Assembly (NCBI GenBank): GCA_030549955.1
Contig: JAUQQI010000069.1
Coordinates: 2,942 to 10,617, forward strand
Reading direction: 5' to 3'
Length of the DNA stretch: 7,676 nt
Source of the DNA: Chloroflexota bacterium
Lineage (GTDB): Bacteria; Chloroflexota; Dehalococcoidia; JAUQQI01
A program made the translations under genes and the position numbers. Under the pieces are notes generated by a model. The model worked only from the letters and a program-made list of their open reading frames with translations, ran no database searches and had not been told where the DNA came from. Below, piece by piece: positions 1 through 6,168 of the stretch. Each line of letters begins with the position of its first letter. The stretch's first letter is position 1.

Positions 1-2
1 GG

Positions 3-647
3 CGCCGGGTCGGTAACCGGGATGAGTTTCTGGCCCGCCTGGCCCGGGTTGAGCAGGCCGTGAAGGCCGCGGGTATCTCCGTCCAGATTTATCCCGGGCA
101 GGAGGCCTGGCTCGGCCCCCATCTCCTCGACCAGCTGGCTGAGGGCTACGCCTTCACCCTCAACGACAGCCGATATATCTTGGTCGAGGTGCCCTTCGGC
201 TACTGCCCGGCCGAGACCGAGGAGCTGACGTTCCGTCTGGTCGCCCACGGCTACGTTCCGATAATGGCCCGCCCCGAACGCAACGCCGACCTGGCCCGGG
301 ACCTCGACCGGGTCTGCCGTCTGATTGAGCTGGGGATGCGGTTTCAGGTCACGGCCGGGAGTCTCCTCGGCCACTTCGGCCCCGGGCCGAAGGCGGCGGC
401 CGAAAAGTATGTGCGCTACCGGCTGGCCCACTTTCTGGCCTCGGACGCCCACCACCCGTCCGGCCCGAGGGCTCCGGGCCTGGCCCAGGCGCGGGAGCTC
501 GTTGCCGTCCTGGCGGATCCCCAGTATGCCGACCTGCTGACGGTGATAAACCCCGGGGCGGCCGTGGCCAACCAGGACCTTGTGGTCCCAAAGCCGGAGC
601 GGGCCCACCAGAAAACTTTCTGGGAGACGATCGGATGGCGACGTTGA
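3..647 (+). CDS. CpsB/YwqE-type PHP-domain tyrosine phosphatase, 5'-truncated by the window edge
   Basis: The frame is open from base 3, and the true start lies upstream; the in-frame GTG at 60 is internal. About 214 residues are visible of a family that is usually near 250, so the N-terminal His-x-His metal motif is off-window. Visible landmarks of the CpsB/CapC/YwqE branch of the PHP phosphoesterases are GQE (Glu codon 102-104), an N-x-S-x-Y then LVEVP segment (Glu at 186-188), a PIMARPERN segment (261-284), a GSLLGHFGPG segment and the ASDAH metal motif (Asp at 444, His at 450). Family members are Mn-dependent cytoplasmic phosphatases that remove phosphate from the tyrosine kinase controlling capsule or exopolysaccharide export. 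The following dTDP-sugar genes fit that role. The oddity is Arg where the family has His in the usual AHPER motif (codon 270-272). The gene overlaps the next one by 13 bp. Confidence 0.85.
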   Translation, partial: RRVGNRDEFLARLARVEQAVKAAGISVQIYPGQEAWLGPHLLDQLAEGYAFTLNDSRYILVEVPFGYCPAETEELTFRLVAHGYVPIMARPERNADLARDLDRVCRLIELGMRFQVTAGSLLGHFGPGPKAAAEKYVRYRLAHFLASDAHHPSGPRAPGLAQARELVAVLADPQYADLLTVINPGAAVANQDLVVPKPERAHQKTFWETIGWRR

Positions 648-1708
648 AAGGGCTGATCCTGAGCGGGGGCAAAGGAACCCGCCTGCGCCCCCTCACATAC
701 ACTGGCGCCAAACAGCTGGTGCCGGTCGCGAATAAGCCCGTTCTCTTCTACGCCATCGAAGACCTGGTGGAGGCCGGGGTGACCGACATCGGTATCGTCG
801 TGGGGGATACCCGGGAACAGGTTATGGCGGCGGTCGGCGACGGAAGCCGCTTTGGGGCCAGGGTAACCTACATCCACCAGGAGCAGCCCCTCGGCCTCGC
901 CCACGCGGTTCTCGTCTCGGAGCCGTTTCTCGGGAATTCGCCCTTTGTCATGTTCCTGGGCGATAACTTTCTCCTTGAGGGCATCTCCGGCTACGTGGAA
1001 GAATTCCGGCGAGGTGAGGCTGACGCCCTGGTCCTCCTCCACCGGGTGCCGAATCCGACCGAATTCGGGGTTGCGGAGCTGGTCGATGGCCGGCTGGTCC
1101 GGCTCATTGAGCGTCCGAAAGAACCGCCCAGCGACCTGGTCATCGTCGGCATTTACATGTTCAGGCCTGTGGTCTTCGAAGCGGTCCACAACATACGGCC
1201 GTCCTGGCGCGGGGAGCTGGAGATTACCGACGCGATCCAGTTTCTCATCGACCGGGGGCATGCCGTCGATTACCGGGTTATAAACGGCTACTGGATTGAT
1301 ACCGGCAAGAAAGATGACCTGCTCGACGCCAACCGGGTCGTCCTCGAAACCCTGGAGCCTAGGGTGGAAGGGTTTGTTGACGGCCAGTCCCGCCTTTACG
1401 GGAAGGTCATCGTCGAAAAGGACGCCCAGATCATCAACAGCGTGGTCCGGGGGCCGGCCATCATCGGCGAGCGGACGAAAATCATCAACGCTTACATCGG
1501 CCCGTTCACGTCGATTTACCACGACTGCCTGGTGGAGCGGGCCGAGGTCGAGCACAGCATCGTCCTCGAGTTCAGCCGGATTCAGGACCTGGACCACCGG
1601 GTCGCCGACAGCCTGATCGGCCGTTACGTTGAGATCACCCGGTCGCCCACCAAACCGAAGGCTTATAACCTGATGCTGGGCGACCACAGCCGGGTGGGGG
1701 TGGTCTGA
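635..1708 (+). CDS. rmlA: Glucose-1-phosphate thymidylyltransferase, long form (RmlA/StrD type)
   Basis: This enzyme makes dTDP-glucose from dTTP and glucose 1-phosphate, the first step of dTDP-deoxysugar synthesis in the cytoplasm. The 357-residue protein starts with the nucleotidyltransferase signature SGGKGTRLRPLT (residues 10-21), then AKQLVPVANKP (25-35), the metal-binding LGDN (108-111), IERPKEP (158-164) and GELEITDAI (193-201). From about residue 245 to 335 it has I/V-rich hexapeptide-like repeats (KVIVEKDAQI, GPAIIGERTKI) of a left-handed beta-helix. That C-terminal domain and the length mark the long StrD-like subfamily rather than the roughly 290-residue RmlA. The start ATG has GGGAG (622-626) eight bases upstream and lies inside the end of the phosphatase gene. 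The stop TGA shares its A with the ATG of the next gene. A sugar nucleotidyltransferase with another base or sugar preference cannot be excluded from sequence alone. Confidence 0.92.
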   Translation: MATLKGLILSGGKGTRLRPLTYTGAKQLVPVANKPVLFYAIEDLVEAGVTDIGIVVGDTREQVMAAVGDGSRFGARVTYIHQEQPLGLAHAVLVSEPFLGNSPFVMFLGDNFLLEGISGYVEEFRRGEADALVLLHRVPNPTEFGVAELVDGRLVRLIERPKEPPSDLVIVGIYMFRPVVFEAVHNIRPSWRGELEITDAIQFLIDRGHAVDYRVINGYWIDTGKKDDLLDANRVVLETLEPRVEGFVDGQSRLYGKVIVEKDAQIINSVVRGPAIIGERTKIINAYIGPFTSIYHDCLVERAEVEHSIVLEFSRIQDLDHRVADSLIGRYVEITRSPTKPKAYNLMLGDHSRVGVV

Positions 1709-2727
1709 TGGGCCGCACGACGGTCCTGGTTACGGGCGGGGCGGGCTTTATCGGCTCCAACTTCGTCCGGTTCCTGCGGACCCACCGGCCCGACTACCGG
1801 GTCGTGGTTCTCGACAAGCTCACCTATGCCGGCCGACGGGAGAACCTGGCCGACATTCCCGAAGGCGAATATTTCAGGTTTGTCCGGGGCGACATCGCCG
1901 ACCGGCCCCTCGTTGACGCCCTTTTTGCCGAGGAGCGGCCCGACTTCGTGGTAAATTTTGCGGCCGAAACCCACGTTGACCGGTCTATTCTGGAGGCCGG
2001 CGAGTTCATTCGCACGGATATCTGGGGAACCTGGGTCCTGCTGGAGGTGGTCCGGCACCGGGGCACCGGCCGGTTTCTCCAGGTTTCAACCGACGAAGTT
2101 TACGGGGAGATCCTGGAGGGTTCCGCATCCGAGGGTGACCCCCTCGCGCCCCGAAGCCCGTACGCTGCCAGCAAGGCCGGGGGCGACCTGATGGCCCTGG
2201 CCTACCACGAGACGTTTGGTGTACCGGTGCTGATAACCCGGGGGGCAAATACCTTCGGGCCCTACCAGTACCCCGAAAAGTTCATTCCCCTCTTTATTAC
2301 CAACGCCATTGATAATGAGCCCCTTCCCCTTTACGGGGACGGCCGCCAGGTTCGGGACTGGGTCTACGTCCTCGACCACTGCGCCGCCATCGACCTTGTC
2401 CTTCACGAGGGTAAGGTCGGACAGGTCTACAACGTCGGCGCCGGCAATGAGCGTCAGAATATCGAAGTCGCTCGGCTTATTCTTCGCCTGCTCGGGAAGC
2501 CTGAAAGCCTCATCCGGCCGGTGGCTGACCGGCCGGCCCACGACCGCCGCTATTCCCTGGATACCAGCCGCCTCCGGGCCCTGGGCTGGGCTCCCCGATA
2601 CCGATTTGAGGAGGCCCTGGCCGAGACCGTCCGCTGGTACCGGACGAACGAAGGCTGGTGGCGGCCGATAAAACAGGGCGAATTTGCCGAGTTCTACCGG
2701 CGCAACTACGGCCACCGCCTCGGCTGA
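1708..2727 (+). CDS. rmlB: dTDP-glucose 4,6-dehydratase
   Basis: This extended short-chain dehydrogenase converts dTDP-glucose to dTDP-4-keto-6-deoxyglucose with bound NAD. The 339-residue protein has the Rossmann motif TGGAGFIGSN (9-18), the AAETHVDRSI segment (85-94), the catalytic Thr-Asp-Glu of STDEVYG (127-133), the active-site YxxxK (Tyr152, Lys156) within SPYAASKAGGD, and FGPYQYPEKFIPLF (183-196), which is typical of RmlB. Length is normal for the family. Start and upstream stop overlap by one base (TGATG), with a GGGGGTGG purine run just before, so translation is probably coupled to rmlA. It uses the rmlA product directly. The next two rhamnose-pathway genes (epimerase rmlC and reductase rmlD) do not follow; the operon stops here against the 3' end of rho, 36 bp away. 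The final sugar may be rhamnose or another 6-deoxysugar. Confidence 0.95.
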   Translation: MGRTTVLVTGGAGFIGSNFVRFLRTHRPDYRVVVLDKLTYAGRRENLADIPEGEYFRFVRGDIADRPLVDALFAEERPDFVVNFAAETHVDRSILEAGEFIRTDIWGTWVLLEVVRHRGTGRFLQVSTDEVYGEILEGSASEGDPLAPRSPYAASKAGGDLMALAYHETFGVPVLITRGANTFGPYQYPEKFIPLFITNAIDNEPLPLYGDGRQVRDWVYVLDHCAAIDLVLHEGKVGQVYNVGAGNERQNIEVARLILRLLGKPESLIRPVADRPAHDRRYSLDTSRLRALGWAPRYRFEEALAETVRWYRTNEGWWRPIKQGEFAEFYRRNYGHRLG

Positions 2728-2763
2728 CCCCCGAAGTCCGCCCCAGGTCAAGGGCCGCGGCGC

Positions 2764-4032
2764 TCAAACCTCGGCCTTGCTCAGGGTCGCCAGGAATTCG
2801 GCGTTGCTACGGGTGCGGGCGAGCCGCTCAAGGACCTTCTCGGTGGCCTCCGTCGGGCTGCTCGCGTTCTGGCTGATGAGGGAGACCATCCGTCGGAGGA
2901 GCCAGACCTGGCGCAGGGTCTGCTCATCCAGCAGGAGTTCCTCCCGGCGGGTGCCGCTGCGCAGGATGTCAATCGCCGGGAAGATGCGCCGCTCGGCGAG
3001 CCGCCGGTCCAGGTGGAGTTCGAAGTTGCCGGTTCCCTTGAATTCCTCGTAAATTACCTCATCCATCCGGCTGCCCGTATCGATGAGACAGGTGGCGAGG
3101 ATGGTCAGACTCCCGCCCTCCTCGGTATTCCGGGCCGCCCCAAAGAACCGCTTCGGCGGGTAGAGGGCCACCGGGTCAATGCCCCCGGTGAGGGTCCGGC
3201 CTGAGGGCGGCAGGGCCAGGTTGTAGGCCCGGGTGAGCCGGGTGATGCTGTCAAGCAGGATGATGACGTGCCGGCCAAGCTCGACCTGGCGCTTGGCGTA
3301 CTCCAGGGCCAGCTCGGCCACCCGGGTGTGGTCCTCGACGGGCTCGTCGAAGGTTGAGCTCACGACGTCGGCCCGGTGGACCGACCGGCGCACGTCGGTT
3401 ACTTCTTCCGGCCGCTCTCCGATCAGGCAGAACATGATGTGGATGTCGTCGTAGTTTGCAGCGATCGCGTTAGCGATGTGCTTGAGGACCGTCGTCTTGC
3501 CGGCCTTGGGGGGCGAGACGATGAGGCCCCGCTGGCCCCGGCCGAGGGGAGCCACCAGGTCGATAAGCCTGGTGGTAAGGTTGTTAGCGGTCGTCTCCAG
3601 CTTAATGAGCTGGTTCGGGAAGATCGGGGTGAGTTCCTCGAAGAGGGGCCGGTGCCGGGCCTGCTCCGGGTCCACCCCGTTCACCGCCTCCACCCGCAGG
3701 AGGCTGTAATACTTTTCGGTGTCCTTCGGCGGCCGCACCTGACCCGTGATCAGGTCGCCGGTGCGCAGGCCGAACCGGCGAATCTGCGTCTGAGAAACGT
3801 AGATGTCGTTCGGACTCGGCCGGAAGTTCTGGCGCCGGAGAAAACCGTAGCCTTCGTCGGTGACCTCCAGGACGCCGCTGGTGAAGATGTTGCCCTGCTG
3901 TTCGGTATGGGCCTGGAGCAGGCGGAAAATAATGTCCTGCTTCCGCAAGGAGCTCAGGCCGGTCAGGCCCAGCTCCCGGGCCACCTCAAGCAGTTCCTCA
4001 CGGGTTTTGGACTCAAGCTCTGAGATATTCAT
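2764..4032 (-). CDS. rho: Transcription termination factor Rho
   Basis: Rho is a hexameric RNA-dependent ATPase and helicase that ends transcription of untranslated RNA. The 422 residues match the usual length, without the long N-terminal insert seen in many actinobacteria. The order is a Rho N-terminal SAP-like helical domain (about 1-45), a cold-shock/RNA-binding fold (about 48-120) with the RNP-like EGYGFLR (60-66), the Walker A loop SPPKAGKT (173-180), GERPEEV (205-211), the Walker B strand [10 protein letters not shown] (256-265, Asp261), the Q-loop region [19 protein letters not shown] (280-298), FKGTGN of the secondary RNA site (331-336) and [10 protein letters not shown] (358-367), which carries the arginine region of the ATPase interface. 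All core motifs look intact. The ATG has GGGAG five bases upstream. It follows the transaldolase gene on the same strand. Its 3' end faces rmlB, and no rpmE follows. Confidence 0.98.
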   Translation of the reverse strand: MNISELESKTREELLEVARELGLTGLSSLRKQDIIFRLLQAHTEQQGNIFTSGVLEVTDEGYGFLRRQNFRPSPNDIYVSQTQIRRFGLRTGDLITGQVRPPKDTEKYYSLLRVEAVNGVDPEQARHRPLFEELTPIFPNQLIKLETTANNLTTRLIDLVAPLGRGQRGLIVSPPKAGKTTVLKHIANAIAANYDDIHIMFCLIGERPEEVTDVRRSVHRADVVSSTFDEPVEDHTRVAELALEYAKRQVELGRHVIILLDSITRLTRAYNLALPPSGRTLTGGIDPVALYPPKRFFGAARNTEEGGSLTILATCLIDTGSRMDEVIYEEFKGTGNFELHLDRRLAERRIFPAIDILRSGTRREELLLDEQTLRQVWLLRRMVSLISQNASSPTEATEKVLERLARTRSNAEFLATLSKAEV

Positions 4033-4109
4033 GGTCGCTCCCAGGGATAAGGTGTTTGGGGGTTTTTATTCGGACTCGGCGATTCCAGGGGAAAAATCAA
4101 GCCATTCCC

Positions 4110-4132
4110 GGGCGGTTACCCCCAACCGGCCC
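4110..4132 (-). promoter_or_regulatory. Hairpin in the leader between talC and rho
   Basis: Read on the minus strand, the arms are GGG(C)CGGTT and AACCGCCC around the six-base loop GGGGGT, giving eight pairs with one bulged C. A run of five T follows about 15 bases later, too far for a standard intrinsic terminator. It lies roughly 80-100 bases before the rho start in the 165-nt leader. Rho genes in other bacteria are often autoregulated through their leader, so this may be an attenuator or structured leader. That role is inference; only the inverted repeat is seen. Confidence 0.35.
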
Positions 4133-4175
4133 AGCTAAGGTTCGTTGTCTCCCAACGCCTTCCGCATTTTGCCCT

Positions 4176-4200
4176 GAAGCATCCAGACTTTTCTGGCTTC
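4176..4200 (-). repeat. Inverted repeat over the transaldolase stop codon
   Basis: The arms CCAGA and TCTGG enclose a four-base loop (AAAG on the minus strand). They are extended by GAAG/CTTC across a three-base bulge. The repeat overlaps the transaldolase stop codon (4199-4201). No T-run follows on the minus strand, so it is not a typical intrinsic terminator. It could mark mRNA processing or 3'-end protection between the transaldolase and rho, or be chance. Confidence 0.3.
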
Positions 4201-4873
4201 AGTGGCCGCCGACGGGCAGTTCAAACTCGAGGCCGGCCGCCTTCCAGTCTTCGAGGAACCGGCTCAGGCCAATGTCCGTCAGCGGGTGGTGGAGCATCTG
4301 CATGAGCACTTTGAACGGCACCGTTGCGATATCGGCCCCGGCCTTGGCGGCGGCGACCACGTGGAGGGGATGCCGGATACTGGCCGCAATAACTTTCGTC
4401 GCAATATTATACCGCCGGAAGATTTCAACCGTGTCCCGGACCACCGCCATCCCGTCGTGGCCGGTATCATCCAGCCGCCCAACAAAGGGGCTCACGTACG
4501 CCGCCCCGGCCCGGGCCGCAAGCAGACACTGGTTTACCGAGAAGCAAAGGGTGCAGTTTACTTTGATTCCCTCTTTCGAAACTGTGCTGATGGCCTCCAG
4601 CCCGGCCGCGGTCACCGGAATCTTGACGACCACATTCGGCGCCCAGCCGGCCAGCTCCCGGGCCTGCCGGACCATTCCCCCAGCATCCAGGGCGGTAACC
4701 TCGACGCTCACCGGTCCCGGGACAAGGCGGCAGACCTCCAGGACGAGGTCCCGGAACGACGGCGTACCCGCCCGGGCCGCGAGGGACGGGTTCGTCGTCA
4801 CCCCGCTCACGACCCCAAGCTTGACGCCCTGGCGCACCTCCTCTATATTCGCAGTGTCGAGGAAAAGCTCCAT
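4199..4873 (-). CDS. Transaldolase-like protein, TalC/FSA family (transaldolase activity favoured)
   Basis: This is a class I Schiff-base aldolase fold of central carbon metabolism, 224 residues against roughly 212-220 for the family. Visible active-site features are FLDTAN (Asp6), TTNPS (26-30), the VVVKIPVT strand with the Schiff-base Lys84, CTLCFS (107-112), and VSPFVGRLDDTGHDG (127-141). Two positions separate the family activities: E. coli fructose-6-phosphate aldolase has Gln59 and Tyr131, while transaldolases have Glu and Phe. Here they are Glu58 (VSVEV) and Phe130 (SPF), so transfer of dihydroxyacetone between sugar phosphates is favoured over free fructose-6-phosphate cleavage. The ATG has a strong GGGAGG five bases upstream and a TATAAT further up. 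It precedes rho on the same strand, as the Bacillus homologue ywjH does, but with no murA between. The last residues (GLEFELPVGGH) form a short tail. Confidence 0.92.
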   Translation of the reverse strand: MELFLDTANIEEVRQGVKLGVVSGVTTNPSLAARAGTPSFRDLVLEVCRLVPGPVSVEVTALDAGGMVRQARELAGWAPNVVVKIPVTAAGLEAISTVSKEGIKVNCTLCFSVNQCLLAARAGAAYVSPFVGRLDDTGHDGMAVVRDTVEIFRRYNIATKVIAASIRHPLHVVAAAKAGADIATVPFKVLMQMLHHPLTDIGLSRFLEDWKAAGLEFELPVGGH

Positions 4874-4907
4874 ACCTTCCTCCCGGGGAGATCGGGCTAA
4901 CTACCCA

Positions 4908-4913
4908 ATTATA
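4908..4913 (-). promoter_or_regulatory. Candidate -10 box for the transaldolase gene
   Basis: The minus strand reads TATAAT, a perfect sigma-A -10 hexamer, about 34 bases before the transaldolase ATG, in an otherwise GC-rich gap. The expected -35 position (about 4930-4936) reads GGATGC or CGGATG and is a poor match, and no TG extension is present. The leader would be about 28 bases and includes the Shine-Dalgarno. Transcription would run into rho as well. Confidence 0.5.
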
Positions 4914-4949
4914 CCGGACCCAGGGGTCAGCATCCGGGGGGACCGCTCT

Positions 4950-4962
4950 GCATATATTATGC
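4950..4962. promoter_or_regulatory. AT-rich inverted repeat in the divergent promoter region
   Basis: GCATA-TAT-TATGC is a 13-bp inverted repeat 21 bases before the SDR start codon. It contains -10-like hexamers on both strands: TATATT or TATTAT on plus and CATAAT on minus. It is the only AT-rich patch on this side of the 110-bp divergent gap, so it is the best candidate for the SDR -10 element, an operator, or both. No good -35 is visible. Confidence 0.4.
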
Positions 4963-4983
4963 CACAATGCGACAGGGGGCGCA

Positions 4984-5769
4984 ATGAATCTCAAGCCGAC
5001 TTTCGACCTGACGGGCCGGGTTGCCCTGGTAACCGGGGCGAGCCGGGGGCTCGGCCGGGGCATCGCCCTGATCCTCGCCTCGGCCGGGGCTGACGTTGCC
5101 ATCGTGGCCCGGTCACCCGAGGCCCTCGACCGGGTCGCCGCCGAAATCCGGGCACTTGGCCGGGCAGCCCTGCCGATTCCGGCGGACCTGACCGATTCCC
5201 GGGAAGGCGTCCGGGCGGCCGAAGAGACGATCCGCCACTTTGGCCGCCTGGACATTCTGGTGAATAACGCCGGCACGAACATCCGCAAACCGGCCTTAGA
5301 GGTGACCGAGGCCGACTGGGACTACATGGTTAATTTAAACCTCAAAACTGCCTTCTTTACCGCCCAGGCGGCCGGCCGCCACATGGTGGAGGCCTTCCAG
5401 AAGGACCCATCCTACCGCCGGAAAATCATCAATATCGGGTCCCTGGCCACAACCCTGGCCCTGCCGAACGCCTCGGTTTACGGGGTCACCAAGGGCGGCA
5501 TCGGCCAGCTGACAAGATGCCTGGCCATTGAGTGGGCGAAGCTCGGGGTCAACGTGAACGCCATCGCGCCGGGCTATTTTTACACCGACCTGACCGAACC
5601 CCTGCTCACCCATCCCGAGCATTCGGCCAGGATTCTGGGCCGCACCCCCATGGGCCGGACTGGGGAGGTCGCCGACCTGGCCGGAGTTGTCGTCTTCCTG
5701 GCCTCGTCCGCCTCGGACTACATCACCGGCCAGGTTATCTACGTCGATGGCGGCTGGACCGCCTGGTAA
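4984..5769 (+). CDS. SDR-family NAD(P)-dependent oxidoreductase (gluconate 5-dehydrogenase/KduD-like)
   Basis: This is a classical short-chain dehydrogenase of 261 residues. It has the cofactor motif TGASRGLG (17-24), Asp68, NNAG (94-97), the catalytic tetrad Asn119, Ser153, Tyr166 and Lys170 (YGVTK), and the C-terminal GQVIYVDGGWTAW. Arg43 right after the second strand (VARS) hints at NADP(H). The TNIRKPALEVTEADWD segment after NNAG resembles sugar-acid dehydrogenases such as gluconate 5-dehydrogenase and 2-deoxy-D-gluconate 3-dehydrogenase, so a sugar-acid or polyol substrate is the best guess. 3-oxoacyl-ACP reductase is an alternative that sequence alone does not exclude. An AGGGGG precedes the ATG by four bases. 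The gene stands alone, divergent from the transaldolase and ending 10 bp from the opposing small gene, so its neighbours do not name the substrate. Confidence 0.88.
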   Translation: MNLKPTFDLTGRVALVTGASRGLGRGIALILASAGADVAIVARSPEALDRVAAEIRALGRAALPIPADLTDSREGVRAAEETIRHFGRLDILVNNAGTNIRKPALEVTEADWDYMVNLNLKTAFFTAQAAGRHMVEAFQKDPSYRRKIINIGSLATTLALPNASVYGVTKGGIGQLTRCLAIEWAKLGVNVNAIAPGYFYTDLTEPLLTHPEHSARILGRTPMGRTGEVADLAGVVVFLASSASDYITGQVIYVDGGWTAW

Positions 5770-5779
5770 CCGGACCGGT

Positions 5780-5971
5780 TCAGGCTTCCCGGCCGAGCTC
5801 GGCCTTCAGTTCGGCGATCTCCCGTTCAACCTCCCGGAGCTCGGCCTCGAGCTCCCGCTTGTACTCTTCGAGCATTTCCAGGTATTCCTGTCGCCGTGGA
5901 AAGCCCGGCCCGAAGTAGAAGAACCCGAAGTGGGGCATCCCGAAACCGAAGCGGAAGAACCGCCGGCGCAT
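5780..5971 (-). CDS. Small aromatic-rich and coiled-coil protein, DUF5320-like
   Basis: This 63-residue protein has two clear parts. Residues 1-27 are basic and very rich in Phe and Gly (nine Phe, with patterns such as FRFGFGMPHFGFFYFGPGF). Residues 28-60 are a charged Glu/Arg/Leu helix with heptad-like spacing (YLEMLEEYKRELEAEL and on), so a coiled coil is likely. No Cys, signal peptide or ordinary membrane segment is seen. It resembles the small DUF5320-type proteins of Clostridia and archaea, which have a glycine-rich start and a Glu-rich helix. That match is from memory, and the function is unknown. Reality as a gene is supported by a strong Shine-Dalgarno, GGGAGGTG (5976-5983), four bases before the ATG, and by the clean domain structure. 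It ends 10 bp from the SDR stop, convergently. Confidence 0.75.
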   Translation of the reverse strand: MRRRFFRFGFGMPHFGFFYFGPGFPRRQEYLEMLEEYKRELEAELREVEREIAELKAELGREA

Positions 5972-6024
5972 GCCGCACCTCCCAGTCAGGAATCTAGCAC
6001 GGGACCTGCCGCCGATTCATGGGC

Positions 6025-6030
6025 TATAAT
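6025..6030 (+). promoter_or_regulatory. Candidate -10 box for the tRNA-Gly (and ttuBA) transcript
   Basis: A perfect TATAAT lies 11 bases before the mature tRNA 5' end, which leaves room for a very short 5' leader. The -35 region (about 6002-6008) reads GGACCT/GACCTG and is weak. It may also drive ttuB and ttuA, since no strong promoter or clear terminator is seen between the tRNA and ttuB. Confidence 0.55.
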
Positions 6031-6041
6031 ATACATTGGCC

Positions 6042-6117
<76 letters not shown>

Positions 6118-6119
6118 TT

Positions 6120-6148
6120 TTTACCCCGGTAAACCCGGCCCGGTAAAC
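6120..6148 (+). promoter_or_regulatory. Repeated GGTAAA half-sites between tRNA-Gly and ttuB
   Basis: TTTACC-CC-GGTAAA (6120-6133) is a 14-bp inverted repeat. A third half-site, GGTAAA (6142-6147), repeats in direct orientation as part of a 10-bp direct repeat, CCCGGTAAAC, at 6125-6134 and 6139-6148. The array starts six bases after the tRNA and ends 20 bases before the ttuB GTG. It could be an operator, or its RNA could form a small stem of five pairs with loop CCCG. No regulator is visible nearby, so the role is unknown. Confidence 0.4.
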
Positions 6149-6168
6149 TTGATAACGGGGGTTTCGAG

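Noticed and set aside
60..62. GTG as the start of the phosphatase gene
   Set aside because: The same frame is open and codes for plausible family sequence back to base 3, so this is an internal codon.
416..1687. Long minus-strand open frame opposite rmlA and the phosphatase gene
   Set aside because: It mirrors well-recognised plus-strand genes; long antisense frames are common in GC-rich DNA, and its translation shows no family motif.
2754..2761. GCCGCGGC palindrome between rmlB and rho as a terminator
   Set aside because: It is only 8 bp without a loop, with no T-run on either side.
3376..4023. Plus-strand open frame of about 215 codons opposite rho
   Set aside because: Rho is certain on the other strand; this frame has no recognisable domain.
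4135..4182. Minus-strand 15-codon frame (MLQGKMRKALGDNEP) between the transaldolase gene and rho
   Set aside because: It has no Shine-Dalgarno and starts within a hairpin. A remnant of murA was considered because of its location, but the resemblance is too short to support.
4056..5288. Long frames on both strands (about 345 and 273 codons) across the transaldolase gene
   Set aside because: They cover the transaldolase gene, its promoter gap and part of the SDR gene out of frame, with low-complexity Ser/Arg/Pro translations.
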